Source of the DNA: Pseudomonas rhizoryzae
GTDB lineage: Bacteria; Pseudomonadota; Gammaproteobacteria; Pseudomonadales; Pseudomonadaceae
DNA: 64,000 nucleotides
Assembly (NCBI RefSeq): GCF_005250615.1
Contig: NZ_SULM01000008.1
Location: 62,001 to 126,000 of the forward strand
Reading direction: 5' to 3'
This document shows positions 37,347 to 45,170 of this stretch, piece after piece. Below the pieces are notes generated by a model. That model did not search any database. It was not told where the DNA came from and saw only the letters and a list, made by a program, of their open reading frames with translations. Each line of letters begins with the position of its first letter. The stretch's first letter is position 1. The translations under genes and the position numbers were made by a program.

Positions 37347-38668
37347 TGAAACCCCTGTATCTCGCTGAAGCCGAGGCCCAGGGCCTGAAGGTTTCCGACA
37401 AGCCGGTCCGTCGACTCGGTTTCATCATCCTGATCGTCGTGTTTGGCCTGGGTGGCCTCTGGGCTGGCTTCGCCCCGCTGGACAGCGCCGTGCTCGCCCA
37501 GGGTTACGTCACGGTCAAGAGTTCGCGCAAGACTGTCCAGCACCTGGAGGGCGGTATCGTCAAGGAATTGCTGGTTCACGACGGTGACCACGTGCACGCC
37601 GGTGATGTGCTGATGCGCCTCGACGATACCCAGGCCAAGGCTCAGTTGGAGGCGGCGCGCAGTCAGCTGATCGCTGCCCAGGCCCTTGAGGCGCGGCTGA
37701 TCGCCGAGCGCGACGATCGCAATGAAGTGACCTTCGGTCCCAGCGACTTCCCCGAAGACGACAAGCGTGTCCAGGAAGCCCGCAACAGTGAGCGGCAGAT
37801 CTTCATCGCGCAGCGCAATGCGCGCCTGGGTGAGATTGACGTGCTCAAGAACAAGAGCGCCGAGCTGGAGCAGCAGATCCGTGGTTTCGAGGCGATCATG
37901 CAGAGCAAGCAGGGCCTTTCGAAATCCTACGGCAGTGAAATCAAGGATCTGAGCGAGCTGCTCAAGCAGGGCTACGTCAATAACGAGCGCCTGCGCGACC
38001 AGGAGCGCAACCTTTCGCGCTTGCAGGGGGAGATCGCCGATCAGCAATCCGCCATCGCTCGCGCCAAGGTACAGATTGGCGAAACCAAACTGCAGATCCT
38101 GCAGACGACCCAGAAATTCAAATCTGATGTCGCCAACAAGTTGGCCGAGACCCAATCGCGTATCTATGAATTGCGCGAGCGGGTAGGGGCCTTGCAGGAT
38201 CTCGTCAACCGTATGGTGATCCGGGCACCCGTGGACGGCATGGTCATGGGCCTGGCCGTGCATACCATCGGCGGCGTAGTGGCTCCGGGTACCCATTTGC
38301 TGGACATCGTGCCGATCGGTGCCGACTTGCTGGTCGAGGTCGAGGTACAGCCGAACGACATCGACCGTATCGAAGTGGGCAAGCTGGCCGAAGTGCGCTT
38401 TAGCGCCTTCAAGAACGCTACCACGCCGATCCTCGAAGGTAAGGTCGTCTATATTTCCGCCGACCGTTTCACCAATGAGCGAACCGGTGCGCCTTACTAT
38501 CTGGCTCGGGTAGCCCTGACCGAAAAGGGTGTGCAAGACCTGGGTCGACGTGAGCTGGTACCGGGCATGCCGGCCGAAGTGCTGATCAATACGGGCGCCC
38601 GTACGTTGCTCAACTATCTGCTCAAGCCCGCCCGCAACGCCATGGCGCGTTCGATGATCGAGGAGTAA
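37346..38668 (+). CDS. Type I secretion membrane fusion protein (HlyD/PrtE family)
   Basis: 440 residues. One transmembrane segment (about 26-48, LGFIILIVVFGLGGLWAGF), then the lipoyl half motif SRKTVQHLEGGIVKELLVHDGD, a long coiled-coil hairpin (about 100-280) and the second lipoyl/beta-barrel part with NRMVIRAPVDGMVMGL. The C-terminal beta-barrel includes VEVEVQPNDIDRI. It bridges the inner-membrane ABC protein and the outer-membrane channel. It is coupled to both neighbours (1-nt overlap, 4-bp gap). Confidence 0.94.
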   Translation: MKPLYLAEAEAQGLKVSDKPVRRLGFIILIVVFGLGGLWAGFAPLDSAVLAQGYVTVKSSRKTVQHLEGGIVKELLVHDGDHVHAGDVLMRLDDTQAKAQLEAARSQLIAAQALEARLIAERDDRNEVTFGPSDFPEDDKRVQEARNSERQIFIAQRNARLGEIDVLKNKSAELEQQIRGFEAIMQSKQGLSKSYGSEIKDLSELLKQGYVNNERLRDQERNLSRLQGEIADQQSAIARAKVQIGETKLQILQTTQKFKSDVANKLAETQSRIYELRERVGALQDLVNRMVIRAPVDGMVMGLAVHTIGGVVAPGTHLLDIVPIGADLLVEVEVQPNDIDRIEVGKLAEVRFSAFKNATTPILEGKVVYISADRFTNERTGAPYYLARVALTEKGVQDLGRRELVPGMPAEVLINTGARTLLNYLLKPARNAMARSMIEE

Positions 38669-38672
38669 GGCG

Positions 38673-40067
38673 ATGCGTAAACCCGCCAAGCTGCTCCTCG
38701 CGCTGGCTCTGGCCTGGCCACTGGTTGGCCAGGCTGCGTCTGGCGCTTCGCCTGACCCCGGTGCCTATCTGGACCTGTGGCAACTGTATCGGCAGACCAT
38801 GGAATCCGATCCACGGATCGGCGGTGCGGATGCGCAGGTCAAGGCCAGCCAGGGCCAGCAGGATAGCGCCTTCGGCCAGATGCTGCCGCAACTGAGCGGG
38901 GGGGCTTCCACCAGTCGCATCAAGCGGACAGAGGGTCCCCAGACGCTGTTCTACGACGGTCAGACCTACAACCTGAGTCTGACCCAGGCGTTGTACAACC
39001 CGGCGGCCTGGCGCGGCTTTAAGAAATACGCCGAAATGACCAAGCAATACCATTCGCTGGCGGAGGATACCCGTATCCAGTCCGCCGCCGATCTGGTCCA
39101 GCGTTATTTCGCCGCCCTGGCGGCGGAAGACGAGCTGGAGCTGGCCACCGCCGAGCGCAAGGCGACTCAGCGAAATCTCGATAGCGTTTCGGCGCTGTTC
39201 GATCGGCAACTGGCAACGATTACCGACAAGCTCCAACTGTCCGCGCGGGTGGACAGCCTGAAGACCGCTGAGATCGAGGCCAAGAATCAGATCCAGGTGA
39301 CGCGCGAGGCCTTGGCCGAACTGGTTGGGCATGAGATCTATCAGCCCCTCAAGCGTATCGATGATCGCACCCTGTTCACGGCGCTGCCGGGTTCGGAAAC
39401 CGACTGGGTGCAGTCGGCAGTCGTCCACAATCCGGCGTTGCAGGCCAAGCAGGAAGCGCTGAACTCCGCTGAGTATGCGGTCAGTGAAGCCAAGGCAGGC
39501 CACTTGCCGACCTTGAGCCTGCAATTCGGCGCCCAACGCAGTGACTTTGCCTATGAGAACGTGATCGCTGCGAATGTCGTCGATACCTACTCGGCCAGCC
39601 TCAATCTGCAGATCCCCCTCTACAGCGGTGGCTCGGTGAGCGCTCGGACGCGCAGTCTGTATGGTTCGCGCGATTCCGCAGAAGATGACTACGAAGCGGT
39701 ACGTCGGCAGGTGGTAAAGGAAACCAAGACCGCCTACCTGAAAAGCTTTGCCAATCTGAGCAAGATCGAGTCCTCGCGTAATGCCCTGAACTCGGCGATC
39801 AAGTCACGCGAAGCGAGCGAGAAGTCCTTCTCTCTGGGCGTGTCTACCGCGGTAGACGTGCTCAATGCGGTCCGCCAGGAATACAGTGCTCGTCGCGACT
39901 ATCTTCGGGCTCAATATGACTTCATCACCAATCAACTGGTCCTGCTGCGGTGGAGCGGTGATTTCAAGGATGCCGATATCCAGCGGATCAATGCCTGGTT
40001 GAGCGTACCCAAGCCGGATGAGACGCGTAAAACCGGGTTGAAGCCGGAAGAGGCCAAGCAGGGCTAA
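38673..40067 (+). CDS. Type I secretion outer-membrane channel (TolC/PrtF family)
   Basis: 464 residues with a Sec signal peptide (residues 1-24, LLLALALAWPLVGQAASG). Typical TolC duplicated helical hairpins: DPRIGGADAQVKASQGQQDSAF near residue 50 and NPALQAKQEALNSAEYAVSEAKAG near 255. The closing strand segment ATVSTAVDVL-type motif appears as LGVSTAVDVLNAVRQEY near 390. It completes the tripartite exporter; the terminator downstream ends the operon. Confidence 0.93.
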   Translation: MRKPAKLLLALALAWPLVGQAASGASPDPGAYLDLWQLYRQTMESDPRIGGADAQVKASQGQQDSAFGQMLPQLSGGASTSRIKRTEGPQTLFYDGQTYNLSLTQALYNPAAWRGFKKYAEMTKQYHSLAEDTRIQSAADLVQRYFAALAAEDELELATAERKATQRNLDSVSALFDRQLATITDKLQLSARVDSLKTAEIEAKNQIQVTREALAELVGHEIYQPLKRIDDRTLFTALPGSETDWVQSAVVHNPALQAKQEALNSAEYAVSEAKAGHLPTLSLQFGAQRSDFAYENVIAANVVDTYSASLNLQIPLYSGGSVSARTRSLYGSRDSAEDDYEAVRRQVVKETKTAYLKSFANLSKIESSRNALNSAIKSREASEKSFSLGVSTAVDVLNAVRQEYSARRDYLRAQYDFITNQLVLLRWSGDFKDADIQRINAWLSVPKPDETRKTGLKPEEAKQG

Positions 40068-40115
40068 AGTCCGTTACCTCACAAGGCGTCATCCTGGCGC
40101 CTTCGCCTCGTTTGC

Positions 40116-40150
40116 GCCGATCATGGCGATGGATCGGCCGTTTTTCTTTT
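40116..40150 (+). terminator. Probable Rho-independent terminator of the type I secretion operon
   Basis: 7-bp stem GCCGATC/GATCGGC (40116-40122, 40132-40138) with a 9-nt loop, followed two bases later by TTTTTCTTTT. Confidence 0.75.
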
Positions 40151-40547
40151 CCTCCCTCCTTGGCATCTGCTGAGCGATGTCGCGATACCTGAGCGATCAG
40201 GCAGGCGGCAGTAAGCGGTGGCAGTAAATTCTGCACCTGACGCTCAGCGGAGCTATCTCTGGCCGAATTCTCAAGCGGTCAAGTCCTCTCCTCTTTATGC
40301 CGACGACAATGGTGGAAGAACACCATTTCTGGAGCGTTCCTATCACGCGAAAGGAATGCTTGAACTGTCTCTTTAGGCGTCTAAGACGGTACTTTCAAGG
40401 CCGGAAGCTAAGGAAGTCTTAATAAAAATGACCATTCGTAACTAATTGTTGCCCGATAGTCTTGCTGTTGTGATTAATGTGATGTGTGTCACATTTATGG
40501 CGCCATAATGGCCGCTCTGAAATCGGCATTGGCCTGTGGAGAGCGCT
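40151..40547 (+). promoter_or_regulatory. AT-rich upstream region of the 40548-42580 gene pair
   Basis: No gene seen. Composition drops to AT-rich between about 40330 and 40500, in contrast to the flanking operons, as is common for a regulated promoter. It contains the CRP/Vfr-type site listed separately. Shine-Dalgarno GGAGA for the gene is at 40538-40542. Confidence 0.5.
40476..40496 (+). promoter_or_regulatory. Near-perfect CRP/Vfr binding site
   Basis: The core TGTGA-TGTGTG-TCACA at 40478-40493, flanked by AA and TTT, matches the palindromic CRP consensus in both half-sites. Pseudomonas Vfr recognises a closely related sequence. It lies 55 bp upstream of the ATG at 40548, so activation from around -40 or repression are both possible. 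Confidence 0.7.
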
Positions 40548-41423
40548 ATGCAAGGGTTGGAGCAGAGGGGTTTTACCTTCAAGACCCGCTTGCTAAGCCT
40601 AGAGCCAGGTATGTACATCGCTCGCTATGCTTCCTTGCCTGTGCCCGAGCAGCCCTGCCTGGTTAGCTTCCAACCTGCCCTGATCGGGAAAAGCTCGGTC
40701 GACTTCTTCCCGGGTGAGAGCGTGGTACGCAATACCTTGGCGCAGCTAGGCGACACCCTGATCATCCGGGTGAAAAATGGCAGCGGGACATTGCTCGTTA
40801 CCGAGTATCAGCTCGAAGGTGCCAAGGCTCACACCGTCGATCTCAGGATCGATAGGATCGACACCTCAGAGGCTATCTTGCGGCGCTCCGCGAATAGCCC
40901 TGTCACAGATAGCGAGAGGACCCGGTCTTCAGCCGTTCCCCTCAAGATAAGCGGCCACTTCCAACAGGGCAGCGCGGTCGCCCAGGGCGGCTCACTCGGC
41001 GAGCCACAGGCAGAGCAACGCCTGGAGGGCTTCTGTATCGAATGGCCAGGGCGTCCTGAAGGCGTCGATCTCGCCTACAGCTGCCATATTGCGGGCGCTC
41101 TCCAGCCGGCGGTCACGACCGGAAATTTTCTTGGCACGGTCGGCAAGAGCCTGCCCATCACCGCGATCGCGATGGCCTTGATCGGTCCCCGGCGGGCCGA
41201 CTACCAGCTAAACGCCTGGGCCGCCTTCGCCGGTCTAGCTCCACAACCTCTTTTGCCCGGCCAGGAGTGCGTTGCTCCAGCAAACGGCTTCCTGACCGCG
41301 CTGCACGTATCGATCAACCCTGGCGTCGAGATGAACGCTTGTCGCTACCAGTCTCCCTGGGATGGTCCTGTCCACCACCGTTCACATAGCGCCTTTCATG
41401 AAGAAGCGCTCCAGGAGACTTAG
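40548..41423 (+). CDS. Protein of unknown function, co-transcribed with an RTX/DUF4214 protein
   Basis: 291 residues from ATG 40548 (GGAGA about 6 nt upstream); a GTG 12 nt earlier overlaps that ribosome site. No signal peptide or membrane segment. Residues about 1-105 are beta-rich (GESVVRNTLAQLGDTLIIRV). Residues about 155-260 have LEGFCIEWPGRPEG, YSCHIAG, GNFLGTVGKSLPITAIAMALIG and ADYQLNAWAAF. This pattern of a His-containing strand, a GTxGxxLP turn and a following hydrophobic strand faintly recalls clostridial hydrophobic-W (ChW) repeats found in surface proteins. I cannot confirm this. The stop is 2 nt from the next start, so the two products are probably made together under the CRP/Vfr-type site. 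Confidence 0.7.
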   Translation: MQGLEQRGFTFKTRLLSLEPGMYIARYASLPVPEQPCLVSFQPALIGKSSVDFFPGESVVRNTLAQLGDTLIIRVKNGSGTLLVTEYQLEGAKAHTVDLRIDRIDTSEAILRRSANSPVTDSERTRSSAVPLKISGHFQQGSAVAQGGSLGEPQAEQRLEGFCIEWPGRPEGVDLAYSCHIAGALQPAVTTGNFLGTVGKSLPITAIAMALIGPRRADYQLNAWAAFAGLAPQPLLPGQECVAPANGFLTALHVSINPGVEMNACRYQSPWDGPVHHRSHSAFHEEALQET

Positions 41424-41425
41424 AC

Positions 41426-42580
41426 ATGCAATACGATCAGCCCCTTAGCGCTCAGTCCGTACAGAGTTCCCTGTCGTCCAGCTCGCTGAGCTCCAATACC
41501 TTGGCGGCCATTTCCTCGGTGCTCGGCCTGGGTAGTACGACCAGCACCAACGCCCAGGTAGCGGTGGTCAGCTACAACGGCGGCACCGTGAATACGGTCC
41601 ACGACAGCAGCGGCGCCGTCGTCGCGCCGCAGATGGTCCTGCTCAATAACCTGGGATCCAGCGGCAGTCAGGTGACCTTGAACATCCCGACTTCCCTCGC
41701 CAATGCCCATGCCTTCGTTTTCGATACCAAAGCCACCATTACCGCGACCTTCGGTGCCTCCACCAGTCAAACCGCGCAAGCCGAGCAGGTCGTCAAGGAT
41801 GCGCCAGTCAATACGGCCAACTTCGGCCGGGTGATCGTGGGCGGTTCTGGCGGTAACACGCTCACCGTCAACGATAACGTGAGCACCTACATTGATGGCG
41901 GTGCGGGCAATGACACCATCACTACCAATGGCGGCAACGACACCATCGTGCTTCATGGTGGCGTCAACACCGTCAATACGGGCTCCGGGAATGACGTGAT
42001 CTATACCGGTAACGGTAAGGACACGGTTCAAGGTGGTCAGGGCTACGACGTTGTCGTGGTGAACGGCAAGCTGGCCGATTACACGGTCAAGGTCGGAACC
42101 GACGGCAGCGTGACCTTGAGCAGTACGTCGAGCACGGCGCCAGGTACGGTCATCGCGAAAGATGTCAGCTTCTTCACTGACGCCGATGGCAAGAACTCCC
42201 TGACCGTGACATCCGATGTGACTCATGCGAGCGCGGTCCGGATGTACGAAGCCTTGCTTGGCCGGACGGCCGATCAGGCTGGTGCTCAGTACTGGTTGGA
42301 TAACGTCTCCGCCAATGGTGGAAACGTGACTGCAGTCGCTACGGCATTCATGAACTCCAGCGAGTACCAGAACAAGATGGGGAATGCCTCTGACGCGACC
42401 TTCGTGCAGTCCCTTTACCAGAACATGCTTGGCCGCAGCGCCGATGCCTCGGGGTTGGCGTACTGGACTAACACCCTTTCCGAAGGCGCCTCCCGAGCCT
42501 CGGTAGTGGTGAGCATCGTTGGATCGGCGGAGGCGCAGCACCACGATACCGGGGTGTTGGTCATCACCGGCCAAGTCTGA
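41426..42580 (+). CDS. RTX-repeat exoprotein with C-terminal DUF4214 module
   Basis: 384 residues. A Ser/Gln-rich N-terminus (residues 1-40) has no signal peptide. RTX nonapeptides lie around residues 150-205 (GGAGNDTIT, GGNDTIVLH, GSGNDVIYTG, GGQGYD) and would form a calcium-bound beta-roll. A beta segment with DVSFFTDADGKNSLTV follows, then two DUF4214 repeats (about 270-370: MYEALLGRTADQAGAQYW, LYQNMLGRSADASGLAYW). The end, SIVGSAEAQ...GVLVITGQV, parallels the ends of the proteases at 1781 and 13991. Likely substrate of the exporter encoded just upstream; no catalytic domain is visible, so a structural or adhesive role is probable. Confidence 0.84.
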   Translation: MQYDQPLSAQSVQSSLSSSSLSSNTLAAISSVLGLGSTTSTNAQVAVVSYNGGTVNTVHDSSGAVVAPQMVLLNNLGSSGSQVTLNIPTSLANAHAFVFDTKATITATFGASTSQTAQAEQVVKDAPVNTANFGRVIVGGSGGNTLTVNDNVSTYIDGGAGNDTITTNGGNDTIVLHGGVNTVNTGSGNDVIYTGNGKDTVQGGQGYDVVVVNGKLADYTVKVGTDGSVTLSSTSSTAPGTVIAKDVSFFTDADGKNSLTVTSDVTHASAVRMYEALLGRTADQAGAQYWLDNVSANGGNVTAVATAFMNSSEYQNKMGNASDATFVQSLYQNMLGRSADASGLAYWTNTLSEGASRASVVVSIVGSAEAQHHDTGVLVITGQV

Positions 42581-42592
42581 TTCTTCAACCTT

Positions 42593-42634
42593 GACCGAAC
42601 ACTTCCGGCGCCGGAAGTGTTCGGTCGCTCTTTC
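42593..42634 (+). terminator. Terminator: 34-nt perfect palindrome followed by T-rich stretch
   Basis: The palindrome spans 42593-42626 (centre GGCGCC), a potential 15-bp stem, and is followed by GCTCTTTCT. It begins 12 bp after the RTX/DUF4214 gene. Confidence 0.8.
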
Positions 42635-42659
42635 TGGCTACCGTAGTGGAGATTCGGGC

Positions 42660-45170
42660 ATGAGCTCGCTATCGCTCATGGAGGACTATCAGGCTCTCAA
42701 GCAGGCCGGTCGATTGGCCTGCGCTGCCGAGCGTCTTGCGCTGGCCTTGCGGATTACCGAGCAGCGTCCGGTGGCTCTCGTATCCGCGGGATTGGAAGCG
42801 CTGCAGCGAGGTTTGCTCGACGAGGCTTTCCTGGCGTTGGCCGAGGCTGCCACGCAGTTGCCGCAACAGGGTGAAGTCTGGGCGCTGCTCGGTCACGTAC
42901 TACTGGAAAAGGGCGAATATCAAAGGGCCTACGATCTGTTATCGGCACCAGCCAACCCGGCACGTAATACCGCTGCAGTGCGTCTTTTGCGCTTGCGCGC
43001 GCTGATAGCCTTGCCCGGACTGGCAGTCGATCAGTGGGTGGCGCAACTTCCCTATGCCAGCAGCGCCGCGGAAGTAGGACTGCTCCTCAAGCATCTGCCA
43101 CCGGGTTGCTGGGGTCATGTCGAATTCGATCCGGTACATCGGGAGATCCAGGGCTGGGCGCTGGATACCCGGCATCCTCACCGACCGGCCAGCCTGAGCC
43201 TGGAGATGGGCAGGCAGCCACGGAAATCCCTATTGGCCGATCTGCCTTGTCCGTTGTTGGCTGAGACCGGCACTGCCGGCTGCCATGGCGGCATTCGCCT
43301 CCGGTTGGCCGCCGATATCGACAGCGTGCGCCTTTACTGGCCGAGTGGCACGGCTGTGACTGGGAGTCCCTTGGCGACCGTGGCGCCCCTGGCCGCTACT
43401 CCAGAGGTCATGGCCGGGCAGCCGCTGGACAGGGTCGTCGATGTGCTAATACCGGTCTATGAGGGGCGAAAAGCCGCCCTCGCTTGTATCGACAGTGTGC
43501 TTGGCAGTCGCGTGGCCAATCGCACGCCGATGAACATCATCGTGCTGGATGACGCCAGTACGGATCCGGCATTAGGGCAGGCGCTGGAAACGCTGGCAGC
43601 GGCCGGAAGCATCGAGCTGCATCGTCGTCCGATCAATCTGGGCTTCATTCGGAACATGAATCGCGGGATGGCGCTGCACGCTCAGCGGGATGTCCTGTGG
43701 CTGAACGCCGATACCCTGGTAGCTGGTGACTGGCTGGACCTCTTGCGTGAGACCGCCTATCAAAATCCCTCTGCCGCGACCGCCACGCCCTTCAGTAACA
43801 ATGGCGAGCTGCTGAGTTTTCCGATGCCCTGCGAAAGCTATCCAATGCCGACGCAGGACGAGCTTGAGATCCTCAATGCTCAGGCGTCAGCTAGTGCCGA
43901 GTCGTCACCCGAGGTCGAGGTTGGCTGCGGTTTCTGCCTGTACATCAAGCGCTCGGCCTTGGCCGATGTCGGGCCGCTCGACGAGTTGCACCTCAAGCGT
44001 GGCTATGGCGAGGAGACCGACTGGTGCCTGCGGGCCAAGGAGCGAGGCTGGGTGCACCTCGCGGCCCATCGCGTAGTCGTCGCCCATTGCGGTGGCGTTT
44101 CCTTTGGCAGCGAAAAACTGGAACGGGTCGCCTTCAATAATGCGCTTCTTCGTCAACGTTATCCCGCTGCCGATAGGGCCTTCGAGCGGTATCGGCGTCA
44201 TGATCCGCTCAGGCCTTATCGAAACCGTCTGCAACGTGAGCGGCTCATGACGCTGGGGCCCCAATTGGCGACGGCGGGCATCACGGCTCGTCTCGCCTCT
44301 ACCCGCTACTTCGAGCGAATGGTGCACTGGGGTGAGCAGGTGCCATCCTTCGTGATTGCCTATCGGCAGAACGATGGCCAACTGAGCGTCGAACTGCGTG
44401 TGAGCGGCTATGGCCTGCCCTTGCTGCTGAATTATCAATTGCCCGCCCAGGCCGACCAGTTGCTGGGCGATCTAGGTCGTCTGGCTCCGGCAAGACTGCA
44501 CTATCTGCAGGCGAGGGACTGTCCTGCCGCCCTACAGACGCTACCCGTCCAGTTAGGTATTCCCTATGCGCTGTACGGCGTCGATGAATGTCCTTCGCCA
44601 CTTTCCGAGGCAGATGATGTTTTTCTGCGCAATGCCAGTACTCTCTTGACCCCTTACGCGACCTTGACCGCTTCGCTTTGCCTGCGCTGTCCAGAGATGC
44701 CCGTGCTCCAGACTGCCCAGGTGAGGGCCTCGCCGTCATCGCTCTGCACGGAAATGGGCAACGTCTTGATTGGCGATGTGCTGGATACTCCAGAACTTGC
44801 TCAGCGCTGGCTCGACGTTCTGCGCCTCAGCCGGCGCCGAGGATTGCAATGTCAGTTCCTACTTGGCGATTCGTCACCTTGGACGACCAGATTGCTGCCA
44901 GTGGGCAACGTCCGACAGCTACCTGACGTCCCTGGCATTCCGCGTCATCAGCTTCCTAGGTTGGCGGGTTGCACTCTCGTCCTCAGCCTGGACCCGGCGC
45001 CAACCACCACCTGGTGGGCACCTCGTATAGCCCAGGGCTCTGGGCTGATCTTGCATGCACCGGCAGGAAAGGTAGCTCTTGAAGCGGGTGCCCAGGTGCT
45101 GGGGTTACTGCCGTCGGCGCTGGTGGCCTTGTTGAACGACGTATTTCCTCTCGGTTTTCTGCATGAATGA
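42660..45170 (+). CDS. TPR / beta-sandwich / GT2 glycosyltransferase
   Basis: 836 residues from ATG 42660 (GGAG 8 nt upstream). Residues about 15-110 are helical, TPR-like (GEVWALLGHVLLEKGEYQRAYDLL). About 140-225 is a beta-sandwich unit (HREIQGWALDTRHPHRPASL...) also found in the proteins at 45163 and 49329. About 255-500 is a GT2 domain: VDVLIPVYEGRKA, IVLDDASTDP, LWLNADTLVAGDWLD and YGEETDWCLRAKERG. The remaining ~330 residues look like a remnant or unusual GT domain (QLGIPYALYGVDECPS). It is the first of four overlapping glycosyltransferase genes. The cytoplasmic acceptor could be the rhamnan or an exoprotein; unknown. Confidence 0.82.
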   Translation: MSSLSLMEDYQALKQAGRLACAAERLALALRITEQRPVALVSAGLEALQRGLLDEAFLALAEAATQLPQQGEVWALLGHVLLEKGEYQRAYDLLSAPANPARNTAAVRLLRLRALIALPGLAVDQWVAQLPYASSAAEVGLLLKHLPPGCWGHVEFDPVHREIQGWALDTRHPHRPASLSLEMGRQPRKSLLADLPCPLLAETGTAGCHGGIRLRLAADIDSVRLYWPSGTAVTGSPLATVAPLAATPEVMAGQPLDRVVDVLIPVYEGRKAALACIDSVLGSRVANRTPMNIIVLDDASTDPALGQALETLAAAGSIELHRRPINLGFIRNMNRGMALHAQRDVLWLNADTLVAGDWLDLLRETAYQNPSAATATPFSNNGELLSFPMPCESYPMPTQDELEILNAQASASAESSPEVEVGCGFCLYIKRSALADVGPLDELHLKRGYGEETDWCLRAKERGWVHLAAHRVVVAHCGGVSFGSEKLERVAFNNALLRQRYPAADRAFERYRRHDPLRPYRNRLQRERLMTLGPQLATAGITARLASTRYFERMVHWGEQVPSFVIAYRQNDGQLSVELRVSGYGLPLLLNYQLPAQADQLLGDLGRLAPARLHYLQARDCPAALQTLPVQLGIPYALYGVDECPSPLSEADDVFLRNASTLLTPYATLTASLCLRCPEMPVLQTAQVRASPSSLCTEMGNVLIGDVLDTPELAQRWLDVLRLSRRRGLQCQFLLGDSSPWTTRLLPVGNVRQLPDVPGIPRHQLPRLAGCTLVLSLDPAPTTTWWAPRIAQGSGLILHAPAGKVALEAGAQVLGLLPSALVALLNDVFPLGFLHE

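Noticed and set aside
35583..40067. Exporter considered as a LapBCE-type giant-adhesin system
   Set aside because: The ABC protein opens like PrtD/AprD, no degraded C39 domain is seen, and no giant adhesin or LapD/LapG genes are nearby.
40548..41423. Firm assignment as a ChW-repeat surface protein
   Set aside because: Only a faint pattern match to one repeat, without the conserved tryptophans; left as unknown.
41420..42574. 384-residue minus-strand open frame over the RTX/DUF4214 gene
   Set aside because: Antisense shadow; the plus strand has RTX and DUF4214 repeats and a terminator.
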